Positions 44,349-52,727 of a stretch of 64,000 nt of DNA are shown in pieces (positions within the stretch are counted from its first letter, which is position 1; each line of letters opens with the position of its first letter). Below the pieces are notes generated by a model, which had not been told where the DNA came from, ran no database searches, and saw nothing but the letters and a program-made list of their open reading frames with translations. The stretch comes from RGIG6165 sp045545175 (lineage in GTDB: Bacteria; Bacillota; Clostridia; Oscillospirales; Feifaniaceae), in assembly GCA_045545175.1 (NCBI GenBank), contig JAZQAK010000022.1, positions 1 to 64,000 on the forward strand, read 5' to 3'. Made by a program: the position numbers and the translations under genes.

Positions 44349-45254
44349 TTATAAGTTATCTTTTTTGGTGGTGTTTTTTAACAATTCTATAAAACTGTTG
44401 GTCAAATCAGTAATATCTTTACCCGTCCTGAGAATATATCCGATTATATAACAGTCATCACTTTCAAACGGAATACTTACAATCCTGCCTTCGTTGAGAA
44501 GAGAGGGCATAATACCCGTGCCTATGGTATAACTGTCGGTTCCAAGCAGACAGTTCATCAGACTTGCTCTGTCGCTGATTTCTATCTGCTTGTCGCTGTG
44601 GATATTCGCAAGTTCTTCGGTAAAAAATGAGTTGTTGTGTTCGCCCTGCTCGTAAGAAATGTAAGGATAGTCCTTTAATTTATCAAACGTCATCACGCTC
44701 TGTGTTGCAAGAGGATGATTTTTACGCACATATACGTGAGGCTCTGCCTTGAGAACCTCGTGGAAAACGATGCCTCTCTGAGCGAGATATCTTTCCATAA
44801 CGCTGTAATCCGTATCTTTTATAGCAATAACGCCGACGTCACAATAAGCGGTTTCGATTTCGCGTATTACGTCGTAGGTTTTCATCTCACGTAACGCAAA
44901 ACGGTAGTGGCTGTCTGCAGTATCGTTAACCAGTTTTGTGAAAATATCTGCAACAAAATCGTAATGCTGGGTCGATACGTATAACCTTGCGGAAAGGTCG
45001 TTACTCGCATATCTGTTGATGATAAATTCACTCTGTTCAACAATCTGTCGGGCGTATCTTGCAAATTCGGCACCTTCATTAGTTAAGTATATGCCGTTTC
45101 TGACACGTTCAAATATTTTTATATTGAGTTCTTTTTCCAAAGATTTGACGCTAACGGACAGACTTGACTGTGCCACGAATAATTGTTTCGCAGCTTCATT
45201 AAAAGAGCCGTACTCTGCAATTTTCAGCACGTATATACACTGTTGGATTGTCAT
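44349..45254 (-). CDS. LysR-type transcriptional regulator
   Basis: A 301-residue LysR regulator. The N-terminal winged HTH (about 1-60: GSFNEAAKQLFVAQSSLSVSVKSLE, cited in part as AAKQLFVAQSSLSVSV) is intact, and a substrate-binding domain spans about 90-295. It lies 33 bases downstream of kbl on the same strand, so it may be part of the threonine-to-glycine operon or regulate it; LysR genes are more often divergent from their target. The ligand is unknown. Confidence 0.9.
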   Translation of the reverse strand: MTIQQCIYVLKIAEYGSFNEAAKQLFVAQSSLSVSVKSLEKELNIKIFERVRNGIYLTNEGAEFARYARQIVEQSEFIINRYASNDLSARLYVSTQHYDFVADIFTKLVNDTADSHYRFALREMKTYDVIREIETAYCDVGVIAIKDTDYSVMERYLAQRGIVFHEVLKAEPHVYVRKNHPLATQSVMTFDKLKDYPYISYEQGEHNNSFFTEELANIHSDKQIEISDRASLMNCLLGTDSYTIGTGIMPSLLNEGRIVSIPFESDDCYIIGYILRTGKDITDLTNSFIELLKNTTKKDNL

Positions 45255-45287
45255 GATATTATCTCCTGACGTTTTTTGTGATAGAAA

Positions 45288-46469
45288 TTAAAGACCCATT
45301 TCCTCTTTAACCTGCTTAAAGCAGTCTACGATATAGAGTATGTCCTTTTCTGATAATGCTGCAGATATCTGCGTTCTTATTCTTGCCTTGCCGCGCGGCA
45401 CAACGGGGTATGAGAATGCAACTACGTAAACGCCTTTATCCATCATTCTTTTTGCCATTTCTACGGCTTTATGCTCGTCGTAAAGCATAACCGGGATTAT
45501 GGGCGTTCCGCCGTCGATGACGTCGAGGCCGATTTCCTTGATTTTCTGCGCAAAAAGCTTCGTGTTTGAGAAGAGTTTTTCTCTGATTGATAAATCGTTT
45601 TCAAGCATTTCCAGAACTTTTATCGAGCCTGCCGCAATAGAGGGGGCTAAAGTGTTGGAAAAGAGGTAGGGGCGTGAACGCTGACGAAGCAGGTCGATTA
45701 TTTCTTTTCTTCCTGAGGTAAAGCCGCCTGAAGCACCGCCTAAAGCTTTGCCGAACGTTCCCGTTATGATATCAACTCTGTCGGATACACCGCAGTATTC
45801 AGGTGTTCCTCTGCCTGTGTCTCCCATAAAACCAACGGCATGGCTGTCGTCAACCATAACGAGTGCGTCGTATTCGTCTGCAAGGTCGCATATTTCCCTA
45901 AGATTAGCGACGATACCGTCCATTGAAAAGACACCGTCCGTTGCAATAAGCTTTATACGGCAGTCCTTTGCTTCTTCAAGCTTTGCACGTAAATCTTCCA
46001 TGTTGTTATTAGTATAACGGAATCTTTTTGCTTTGCAAAGTCTTACGCCGTCAATTATACTTGCGTGGTTGAGTTCATCGCTGATTATTGCATCCTCAGC
46101 GGTGAGCAACGTTTCAAAAAGACCGCCGTTTGCATCAAAGCAGGAGGAATACAAAATGGTATCTTCCGTGCCTAAAAATTCGCTGAGTTTCTTTTCTAAG
46201 TTTTTATGTATTTCCTGTGTACCGCAGATAAATCTTACAGAAGAAAGACCGTAGCCGTACTTGTCATAACTGCTTTTTGCAGCGTCGATGACTTCAGGGT
46301 TGTTACCAAGACCCAGATAGTTGTTGGCACACATATTTATAACTTCTTTACCGTCAGAAAGTTTTACGTTTGCACCCTGAGGAGTCGTTATAATCTTTTC
46401 GTTTTTGGTGAGACCTTCTTTTTCGATAGTTTCACAGGTTTCCTTAAAATATTTAAGTGCACTTTTCAT
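45288..46469 (-). CDS. kbl: Glycine C-acetyltransferase (2-amino-3-ketobutyrate CoA ligase)
   Basis: A 393-residue alpha-oxoamine synthase that converts 2-amino-3-oxobutyrate and CoA to glycine and acetyl-CoA. CANNYLGL, VDDSHAVGFMGDTGRGT and the PLP Lys in GTFGKALGGASGG are conserved, and the length is typical. ATG 46469 follows AAGGAGTG; the longer frame to 46520 would overlap tdh. It is 11 bases after tdh, which makes the substrate assignment firm. Confidence 0.95.
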   Translation of the reverse strand: MKSALKYFKETCETIEKEGLTKNEKIITTPQGANVKLSDGKEVINMCANNYLGLGNNPEVIDAAKSSYDKYGYGLSSVRFICGTQEIHKNLEKKLSEFLGTEDTILYSSCFDANGGLFETLLTAEDAIISDELNHASIIDGVRLCKAKRFRYTNNNMEDLRAKLEEAKDCRIKLIATDGVFSMDGIVANLREICDLADEYDALVMVDDSHAVGFMGDTGRGTPEYCGVSDRVDIITGTFGKALGGASGGFTSGRKEIIDLLRQRSRPYLFSNTLAPSIAAGSIKVLEMLENDLSIREKLFSNTKLFAQKIKEIGLDVIDGGTPIIPVMLYDEHKAVEMAKRMMDKGVYVVAFSYPVVPRGKARIRTQISAALSEKDILYIVDCFKQVKEEMGL

Positions 46470-46480
46470 ATTTTCACTCC

Positions 46481-47515
46481 TTAATCCAATTTTGTCCAGT
46501 CGAGAATAACTTTTCCGCATTTACCGCTGTTCATGGCTTCAAAGCCTTTCTCGTATTCTGTTACGTCGAGTCTGTGAGTAATGATATTTGAAATATCAAG
46601 ACCGCCCTGAAGCATAGCAGACATTTTGTACCACGTTTCATGCATCTGTCTGCCGTATATTCCTTTGATAATAAGTCCGTTGAATATAACTTTTGACCAG
46701 TCTATTTTCGTATCGCTCTTCAAAAGGCCGAGAAGTGCGATTCTGCCGCCGTGAATCATACAGTCAATCATAGAATTGAACGCAATCTCACTGCCGGACA
46801 TTTCAAGACCTACGTCAAAACCTTCTTTTATGCCTATTTCATCCATGAAAGTTTTGAGGTCAGTTTTAGCTGTGTTTACAGTGTACTTAATGCCGAGTTT
46901 TTTAGCAAGTTCGAGACGTTCGTCGTTGATATCGGTAAGAACGACGTGTCTTGCACCGACGAATTTACATACTGCGGCAGCCATAATTCCTATCGGACCA
47001 GCACCCGTAACGAGAACGTCCTCACCGGTGAGGTCGAATGAAAGTGCCGTATGTACTGCATTGCCGAAGGGGTCGAATATTGAGTACATCTCTTCAGGAA
47101 TATCTTTTTCACATCTGCGCACGTTTTCCTGAGGAATTACGAGATACTGGGCAAAAGCACCGTCACGGTTTACGCCGACGCCGACCGTATCTTTGCACAG
47201 GTGACCGTTGCCTGCGAGGCAGTTTCTGCATTTTCCGCAGACGATGTGACCTTCGCCCGAAACAATATCACCAATTTTCCAGTTTTTTACTGCATCGCCG
47301 ACTTCGACGATTTCACCGACGTATTCGTGTCCGATTACACGGGGTGTCTGAATTGTTTTTTGTGACCATTCATCCCAGTTGTAGATGTGAAGGTCCGTAC
47401 CGCAGATGGCGGTTTTGCGTATTTTGATTTTTACGTCGTTGCTTCCTACTGACGGCTCGGGAACGTCTTCAAACCACAAGCCTTTTTCGGGGTATTTTTT
47501 TACAAGTGCTTTCAC
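46481..47515 (-). CDS. tdh: L-threonine 3-dehydrogenase
   Basis: A 344-residue zinc-dependent medium-chain dehydrogenase oxidising L-threonine to 2-amino-3-oxobutyrate, the substrate of Kbl. Catalytic zinc residues are in CGTDLHIYNWD and GHEYVGEI. The structural zinc Cys set is in CGKCRNC and C after GNGHL. The Rossmann GAGPIGIMAAAV motif is present. GTG 47515 is chosen because it starts the usual MKALVKKYPEKG and lies 8 bases from AAGGAG; GTG 47524 overlaps that site. Confidence 0.94.
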   Translation of the reverse strand: MKALVKKYPEKGLWFEDVPEPSVGSNDVKIKIRKTAICGTDLHIYNWDEWSQKTIQTPRVIGHEYVGEIVEVGDAVKNWKIGDIVSGEGHIVCGKCRNCLAGNGHLCKDTVGVGVNRDGAFAQYLVIPQENVRRCEKDIPEEMYSIFDPFGNAVHTALSFDLTGEDVLVTGAGPIGIMAAAVCKFVGARHVVLTDINDERLELAKKLGIKYTVNTAKTDLKTFMDEIGIKEGFDVGLEMSGSEIAFNSMIDCMIHGGRIALLGLLKSDTKIDWSKVIFNGLIIKGIYGRQMHETWYKMSAMLQGGLDISNIITHRLDVTEYEKGFEAMNSGKCGKVILDWTKLD

Positions 47516-47739
47516 GGTAATCACTCCTTAAATATATAACATACATGTTGTATTATATCATTGGGGAATAAGCACCGCTAATATAAAGAAACTATCAATA
47601 ACATTCAAAAAAGCATATTATTTTTATAATATAAAAAGACATCCAAATGGATGTCTTGTGTAAAAAGTGAAAAGTGGGATACTCTGTGCTGTTTGTTTTT
47701 TCGACCGTTGCGGACGGTACCCGAAAAAACGGCACTGCT

Positions 47740-47866
47740 CGAGACTACGTCCTCGCAAAGTCCGCTTAGTTCCATTTTGCTGACCGCAAAACTCCACCTG
47801 CTCCCTTGCTCGTCCTCTATCCCAACACAACGCACTTCGTTCTGCCTTATGTTGGGAGCCCTTTAG
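47740..47866 (-). repeat. Structured 125-bp repeat, copy 2
   Basis: Read on the minus strand this aligns with 26020-26146. It keeps GGGCTCCCA, TGCGTTG, GAGCAAGGGAGC, CAGCAAAA and AAGCGGACTTTG. The first hairpin is TCCCAACA/TGTTGGGA here (47857-47850 with 47827-47820) against TCCCATTG/CAATGGGA in copy 1, so the stem is kept by paired changes. Confidence 0.8.
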
Positions 47867-47954
47867 AGCAAAACTTATTGCAGTTTTGCGCCTGCTTCGA
47901 CGAACGCTTTTGCTTTGCAAAAAGGTTTTCATCCCACTCTCTCCGCCAAAAAGA

Positions 47955-47980
47955 AAAAGACATCCAAATGGATGTCTTTT
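47955..47980 (-). terminator. Terminator of tRNA-Ser
   Basis: AAAAGACATCC, loop ATTT and GGATGTCTTTT follow the tRNA 3' end within a few bases on the minus strand. A second copy of the hairpin lies at 47633-47657. Confidence 0.8.
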
Positions 47981-47984
47981 CTCT

Positions 47985-48073
47985 TGGCGGAGAGAGTGGG
48001 ATTCGAACCCACGGATGCTTTCACATCGCCGGTTTTCAAGACCGGTGCCTTCAACCAACTCGACCATCTCTCC
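47985..48073 (-). tRNA. tRNA-Ser (anticodon UGA)
   Basis: 89 bases on the minus strand, from GGAGAGA to TCTCTCC plus G and encoded CCA. The acceptor pairs GGAGAGA with TCTCTCC. The anticodon arm is CCGGT-CTTGAAA-ACCGG, giving anticodon TGA. The long variable arm (CGATG...GCATCCG region) is typical of serine tRNA. The T arm is GTGGG-TTCGAAT-CCCAC. All parts are intact. Confidence 0.97.
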
Positions 48074-48147
48074 GAATGGTGCGACAATTATATTATCACA
48101 AAAAAATATGCTTGTCAATTGTTTTTTTTTAAAACAGGCATATTATA

Positions 48148-48176
48148 TTGACAAAGTGAATATTTAATGATAATAT
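48148..48176 (+). promoter_or_regulatory. Promoter of the ArsR-ATPase operon
   Basis: TTGACA (48148-48153) with TAATAT 17 bases on, or GATAAT 15 bases on. The operator-like palindrome follows directly. Confidence 0.65.
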
Positions 48177-48194
48177 ATGAACAAATATTCATAT
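48175..48194 (+). promoter_or_regulatory. ArsR/SmtB-type operator
   Basis: ATATGAA, 6 bases and TTCATAT form a perfect inverted repeat that overlaps the -10/start region. It closely fits the TGAACA...TATTCA type of site bound by SmtB/CadC/CzrA-type repressors. Confidence 0.8.
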
Positions 48195-48208
48195 GAATGG
48201 AGGCACAT

Positions 48209-48544
48209 ATGTCGGAACATAACCATAATCATATACTTGAAAAAGTGAGAAACGAACTGCCTACGGATGAACTTATATGCGACCTTGCAGATTTATATAA
48301 GGTGTTCGGGGATACGACGAGGATGAAAATTCTCTTTGCATTGCTTGAGTCGGAAATGTGTGTCTGTGCGATAGCGGAATTGCTTTCAATGAACCAATCA
48401 GCCATTTCGCATCAACTGAAAGTGCTGAAAAATGCCAACCTTGTCGGCAATCGCAGGGAGGGTAAGACGATATATTATTTTCTTGCCGATGACCACGTGA
48501 AAACCATTATAGCGCAGGGCTTTGAGCATCTTATTGAGGAGTAA
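48209..48544 (+). CDS. ArsR/SmtB family metal-sensing repressor
   Basis: A 111-residue winged-helix repressor. The N-terminus is His-rich (MSEHNHNH). SEMCVCAIAELL carries the Cys pair of the alpha3 metal site seen in ArsR/CadC (ELCVCDL), and NQSAISHQLKVLKNANLV is the recognition helix. Metal binding would release the operator upstream. ATG 48209 lies 5 bases after GGAGG; an in-frame ATG at 48197 overlaps that site. It is followed by the ATPase gene 4 bases on. Confidence 0.93.
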   Translation: MSEHNHNHILEKVRNELPTDELICDLADLYKVFGDTTRMKILFALLESEMCVCAIAELLSMNQSAISHQLKVLKNANLVGNRREGKTIYYFLADDHVKTIIAQGFEHLIEE

Positions 48545-48548
48545 TTCG

Positions 48549-50585
48549 ATGAAAAAAACGTATAAATTACAAAATCTTGACTGTGCGCATTGTGCGCAGA
48601 AAATGGAGGATGCAATACAAAAAATCGATGGTGTTAAATTTGCATCGGTGAATTTTACTGCACAGAAGCTTACTATTGAAGCGGCGGATGATATTTTTGA
48701 TAAAGTTTTGAAAAAAGCACTTAAAGAAGTATCAAAAATCGAGCCTGATTGCACCGTTCTTATTGGGGATAAAAGTAAAGAGAAGGGACTCAAAACGGAA
48801 CTTATAAGAGTTGTAATATCAGCACTTCTTTTTGTACTCGCGTTCATTTTTGATAAGAATCTGTTTTTCGTTGCCTACATTATAATAGGATACGACGTTT
48901 TGTATTCGGCTGTACGAAGTGTTTTTCGCGGTCAGGTGCTTGATGAAAAGTTTCTTATGTCTGTCGCATCAATCGGGGCATTTGCAATCGGTGAATATGC
49001 CGAAGCAGTAGCCGTGATGCTCTTTTATCAGATAGGTGAGTATTTTCAGGGCGTTGCGGTCGGCAAAAGCAGAAAATCCATTGCATCGCTTATGGATATA
49101 AGACCCGATTATGCGGTTGTTCTTCGTGACGGACGTGAAACTGAAGTAAATCCCGAAGACGTTGAGGTCGGCGAAATCATCATAGTAAAACCGGGGGAAA
49201 GAATACCGCTTGACGGGGTGGTTACAGATGGCATTACCTCTGTTGACAACTCTGCACTAACGGGAGAAAGTATGCCTGTCAATACGGTTGTCGGGGATAG
49301 GGTGTACGGCGGTTCAATAAACTTAAACGGTGTTATTTTCGTGAAAACAGAAAGCACGTATGCACAAAGTACGGTTTCAAAAATTCTTGACCTCGTTGAA
49401 AATTCAGCGGAAAAGAAGTCTGTAACGGAAAATTTCATAACACGCTTTGCCCGTTACTATACGCCTTGTGTCGTTATATCTGCGCTTTTGCTTGCACTTT
49501 TGCCGCCGATATTATTTTCACTTTCGTGGAGTGTCTGGATAAAACGTGCGCTTGTATTTTTGGTGGTTTCGTGTCCGTGCGCACTCGTCGTTTCGGTACC
49601 GCTTTCGTATTTCGGAGGTATCGGAAGGGCGTCCCGTGACGGCATTTTAATAAAAGGGGCAAATTACCTTGAGGCACTCTCGGGCATTGATACGCTGGTG
49701 CTTGACAAAACGGGAACAATCACGAAAGGTAATTTTTCCGTAACCGAAATATGTGCGGAGAATGAGCAATTCTTGCTCGAAACGGCAGCACTTGCTGAAA
49801 GTTGCAGTTCACATCCCGTTGCAAAAAGCATCGTCACGGCATATGGCAAGGAAATTGATAAAAGCAGAGTAAGTGACGTTACGGAAATTGCAGGTAAAGG
49901 TGTCAGGGCAAACGTTGACGGCAGGATATGCCACGTCGGCAGTATGTCGCTTATGGAAAGTGTGGGTGTAGAAGTTTCCTCTTATAACGATACCGCAGTC
50001 TACGTTGCAACAGACGGAAAATATCTCGGTTATATAGTTATAAAGGATGAAATAAAACCCGATTCTGCTATGGCACTCGAAGAGGTTAAAAACCTTGGCG
50101 TAGACAAAACCGTGATACTTACGGGAGATACGGAGGCGGTTGCACAAAGTGTTGCAGATGAGGTTAGCGCCGATGAAGTATATGCAAAACTTCTGCCTCA
50201 GGATAAGGTGGAAAAGGTGGAGGAACTTATTTCTCAGGGCAGGAAGGTAGCTTTTGTGGGTGACGGAATAAACGATGCGCCCGTACTTTCACGTGCCGAC
50301 GTGGGCATAGCAATGGGGGCACTTGGCAGTGATGCCGCCATTGAGTCTGCAGATATCGTATTTATGGATGACAGTCTGTCAAAACTTCCTCTTGCGATAA
50401 AACTGTCGGCAAGGACTATGAGAATAGTACGTCAGAATATCATATTCTCTCTCTCGGTCAAAGCTGTGATACTTATTCTCGGTGCGTTCGGCATTGCAAA
50501 TATGTGGACGGCGGTTTTCGGCGACGTTGGTGTTATGGTTATTGCAATTCTCAATGCAATGCGTGCAATGATTAAAAAATCTTGA
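48549..50585 (+). CDS. cadA: Heavy-metal P1B-type ATPase (Cd/Zn/Pb class)
   Basis: A 678-residue metal-exporting P-type ATPase. The N-terminal HMA domain has LDCAHCAQK (C12, C15), with an acidic residue before the first Cys as in Zn/Cd/Pb pumps. The membrane CPC motif is at 342-344 (SCPCALVVS), the phosphorylation site at D386 (DKTGTITKG), an HP motif in SCSSHPVAKS, and the hinge GDGINDAPVLS is intact. There are about eight TM segments. The adjacent ArsR repressor supports metal-induced efflux. Substrate class is inferred; the gene name reflects the class rather than a proven metal. Confidence 0.92.
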   Translation: MKKTYKLQNLDCAHCAQKMEDAIQKIDGVKFASVNFTAQKLTIEAADDIFDKVLKKALKEVSKIEPDCTVLIGDKSKEKGLKTELIRVVISALLFVLAFIFDKNLFFVAYIIIGYDVLYSAVRSVFRGQVLDEKFLMSVASIGAFAIGEYAEAVAVMLFYQIGEYFQGVAVGKSRKSIASLMDIRPDYAVVLRDGRETEVNPEDVEVGEIIIVKPGERIPLDGVVTDGITSVDNSALTGESMPVNTVVGDRVYGGSINLNGVIFVKTESTYAQSTVSKILDLVENSAEKKSVTENFITRFARYYTPCVVISALLLALLPPILFSLSWSVWIKRALVFLVVSCPCALVVSVPLSYFGGIGRASRDGILIKGANYLEALSGIDTLVLDKTGTITKGNFSVTEICAENEQFLLETAALAESCSSHPVAKSIVTAYGKEIDKSRVSDVTEIAGKGVRANVDGRICHVGSMSLMESVGVEVSSYNDTAVYVATDGKYLGYIVIKDEIKPDSAMALEEVKNLGVDKTVILTGDTEAVAQSVADEVSADEVYAKLLPQDKVEKVEELISQGRKVAFVGDGINDAPVLSRADVGIAMGALGSDAAIESADIVFMDDSLSKLPLAIKLSARTMRIVRQNIIFSLSVKAVILILGAFGIANMWTAVFGDVGVMVIAILNAMRAMIKKS

Positions 50586-50610
50586 TAATATGTAAGCGTA
50601 ATGATAAAAT
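50582..50610 (+). promoter_or_regulatory. Promoter of the first binding-protein gene
   Basis: TTGATA and TAAAAT are separated by 17 bases. The -35 overlaps the stop codon of the metal ATPase gene. Confidence 0.6.
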
Positions 50611-50638
50611 TGTTGTATATCTTGAAAGGGGTACTTAT

Positions 50639-51586
50639 ATGAGAAAAACAGTATCTTTATTACTCGCTTTGACAATGCTTTTCGGTTTTGCTTCCTGCAC
50701 CAAACAGGAAACGAATTACAGCGTCGGCATAGTAAATTACGTTCAGCACGATGCTTCTGACGAGGCTACGAGGGGATTTAAAGACGCTCTTACAGAAAAA
50801 CTCGGGACTAAAGTTGCATTCAAAGAAACTAATGCTTCAAACGATATGGCAACCTGCACCACTATAATTACCACTATGGTGTCGGAGGGTGCGGATCTCA
50901 TTATGGCAGGTGCAACGCCCGTTCTTATTGCGGCGGCAAATGCAACGGAGGACATCCCGATAGTTGCAACATGTATAACAGATTATGCAACCGCCCTTGA
51001 AATAGAAGATTGGACGGGTGTTACGGGCACTAACGTAACGGGTACGGCTGACTGTGCTCCTCTTGACGAGCAGGCCGCTATGATAAAGGAACTTTTGCCC
51101 GAAGCAAAAAGCGTCGGTATGATATACTGTTCGAGTGAGCCTAACTCAAAATACCAGGTTGATAAAGTTAAGGGCTATCTTGAGGGTATGGGAATAACGG
51201 TTAACGAGTATTCTTTTGCCGATTCAAACGACCTTGCGGTTATTACCGTAGAGGCGTGTGAAGAAGTGGATGCAATATATATCCCCACGGACAATACGGT
51301 TGCATCAAGCACGGGTATAATTGATAATATTGCTCTTGAAGCGGGTGTTCCCGTTATTGCAGGTGAAGAGGCTATATGCCTCGGCTGCGGAATAGCGACG
51401 TTTTCTATATCCTATTATGATATAGGTTATACTGCAGGTCTGCAGGCGTATGAAATCCTCGAAAACGGTGCTAATCCCGCCACGATGGAAATAGAATATG
51501 CGACTGACGTAAAGAAAATGTACGTTGCAGACAGATGTGCTGAACTCGGAATCGAGGTTCCGTCGGAATACGTAGAAATAAAGTAA
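50639..51586 (+). CDS. ABC transporter substrate-binding lipoprotein, copy 1
   Basis: A 315-residue lipoprotein with lipobox FASC at the end of the signal peptide. The mature part is a type I periplasmic-binding fold of the PF04392 (TrpX-like) family, with VGIVNYVQHDA at its start and TDYATALEI, DEQAAMIKELLPE and YIPTDNTVASS blocks. Copy 2 downstream shares these blocks closely. Family members bind aromatic amino acids or other small molecules; the ligand is unknown. ATG 50639 follows AAAGGGG. Confidence 0.9.
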   Translation: MRKTVSLLLALTMLFGFASCTKQETNYSVGIVNYVQHDASDEATRGFKDALTEKLGTKVAFKETNASNDMATCTTIITTMVSEGADLIMAGATPVLIAAANATEDIPIVATCITDYATALEIEDWTGVTGTNVTGTADCAPLDEQAAMIKELLPEAKSVGMIYCSSEPNSKYQVDKVKGYLEGMGITVNEYSFADSNDLAVITVEACEEVDAIYIPTDNTVASSTGIIDNIALEAGVPVIAGEEAICLGCGIATFSISYYDIGYTAGLQAYEILENGANPATMEIEYATDVKKMYVADRCAELGIEVPSEYVEIK

Positions 51587-51605
51587 AAAAATCTGAAATT
51601 TTGTA

Positions 51606-51634
51606 TTGACAACAAAAATGGATGGTGCTACAAT
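51606..51634 (+). promoter_or_regulatory. Promoter of the second binding-protein gene
   Basis: TTGACA and TACAAT are separated by 17 bases, a near-consensus match in the gap between the two binding-protein genes. Confidence 0.8.
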
Positions 51635-51680
51635 GTCTTTAACACTTTATTAGACTAAAACATTTGAGAGGTGTATTACG

Positions 51681-52646
51681 ATGAAAAGAACATTGGCAAT
51701 CGTCCTTGCATTAGCAATGACAATCGCACTTTGCACAGGCCTTGCAGGCTGTGGCGAAGATGCGGCAAAGTACAACGTGGGTATTCTCCAGCTCGTTCAG
51801 CACGAAGCACTCGATGCTGCAACAAAGGGCTTTAAAGATGCTCTTACGGAAAAACTCGGTGACAGCGTTAAGTTTGATGAACAGAACGCAGCTAACGACG
51901 CTCCTACGTGCGCTACAATCGCAAATCAGTTTGTAGCATCAGACGTTGATCTTATTATGGCAAACGCTACTCCTGCACTCCAGGCTGCAGTTGCTGCAAC
52001 AGATTCAATTCCGATAGTTGCAACCTCAATCACAGACTACGGTACGGCACTTGAAATTGCTGACTGGACAGGCACTACGGGTATGAACGTTACCGGTACT
52101 GCTGACCTTGCTCCGCTTGATGAGCAGGCTGCAATGATTAAGGAACTTGTTCCTGACGTTAAAACTGTTGGTATACTCTATGCTTCAAGTGAAGCAAACT
52201 CAAAGTATCAGGCAGACGTTGTAACGGGTTATCTCAAGGATATGGGCGTTGAAGTTAAGGAATATACTTGTTCAGACTCAAACGACCTTGCACTCGTAAC
52301 AACAACTGCATGTGAAGAAGTTGACGTTATCTACATTCCTACGGATAACACAATGGCTTCAAACACCGAAATCGTTGACAACATTGCACTTGATGCAGGC
52401 GTTCCCGTTGTAGCAGGTGAAGCAGGTATCTGTAAGGGTTGCGGTATTGCAACACTTTCAATCGACTACTACAGCATCGGTTACGAAGCAGGTATGCAGG
52501 CTTACGAAATTCTCGTAAACGGCGCAGACCCGGCAACTATGGAAATCGGCTTTGCAAAGGACCTTACAAAGCAGTATATCGCAAGTCGTTGCGAAACACT
52601 CGGCGTTGAAGTTCCTGCAGATTACGTTGAAATCGTTGTTGAATAA
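51681..52646 (+). CDS. ABC transporter substrate-binding lipoprotein, copy 2
   Basis: A 321-residue lipoprotein with lipobox LAGC. It shares most of its sequence with the upstream copy (GILQLVQHEALD against GIVNYVQHDASD; DEQAAMIKELVPD; YIPTDNTMAS), so the pair is a tandem duplication. This copy has a stronger promoter and more biased codons (GTT, GCA, AAC), so it is probably the main binding protein. The permease and ATPase genes follow it. Confidence 0.92.
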   Translation: MKRTLAIVLALAMTIALCTGLAGCGEDAAKYNVGILQLVQHEALDAATKGFKDALTEKLGDSVKFDEQNAANDAPTCATIANQFVASDVDLIMANATPALQAAVAATDSIPIVATSITDYGTALEIADWTGTTGMNVTGTADLAPLDEQAAMIKELVPDVKTVGILYASSEANSKYQADVVTGYLKDMGVEVKEYTCSDSNDLALVTTTACEEVDVIYIPTDNTMASNTEIVDNIALDAGVPVVAGEAGICKGCGIATLSIDYYSIGYEAGMQAYEILVNGADPATMEIGFAKDLTKQYIASRCETLGVEVPADYVEIVVE

Positions 52647-52727
52647 TTTTTAATAATATCAATGAAGCGGTAGGGGAGAAAACTTCCTTATCGCTCCTTT
52701 GAGTTATAAGGAAAAGGAATTAAAATT

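Larger units (their letters stand above)
47633..47980. mobile_element. Non-autonomous repeat element bounded by hairpin terminal inverted repeats
   Basis: Both ends carry the same hairpin (AGACATCCAAATGGATGTCT at 47637-47656 and about 47958-47977). On the left the hairpin is followed by AAGTGGGAT. On the right it is preceded by ATCCCACTCTCTCC, the reverse complement of the tRNA-Ser 3' end, so the ends mirror each other. The inside holds repeat copy 2 and no credible gene. It sits immediately beyond the tRNA-Ser 3' end and duplicates its terminator hairpin. It looks like a small inserted element, but no transposase is seen. Confidence 0.5.

Noticed and set aside
47624..48151. Several open frames on both strands over the tRNA-Ser region, some with ERVGFEPT- or GGESGIRTH-like stretches
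   Set aside because: They arise from translating tRNA-Ser, its inverted copy and the repeat element. They have no ribosome sites and match known spurious translations of tRNA genes.
52339..52536. Arg/Cys-rich minus-strand frame inside binding protein copy 2
   Set aside because: It is a composition artefact opposite a biased coding sequence, with no ribosome site.
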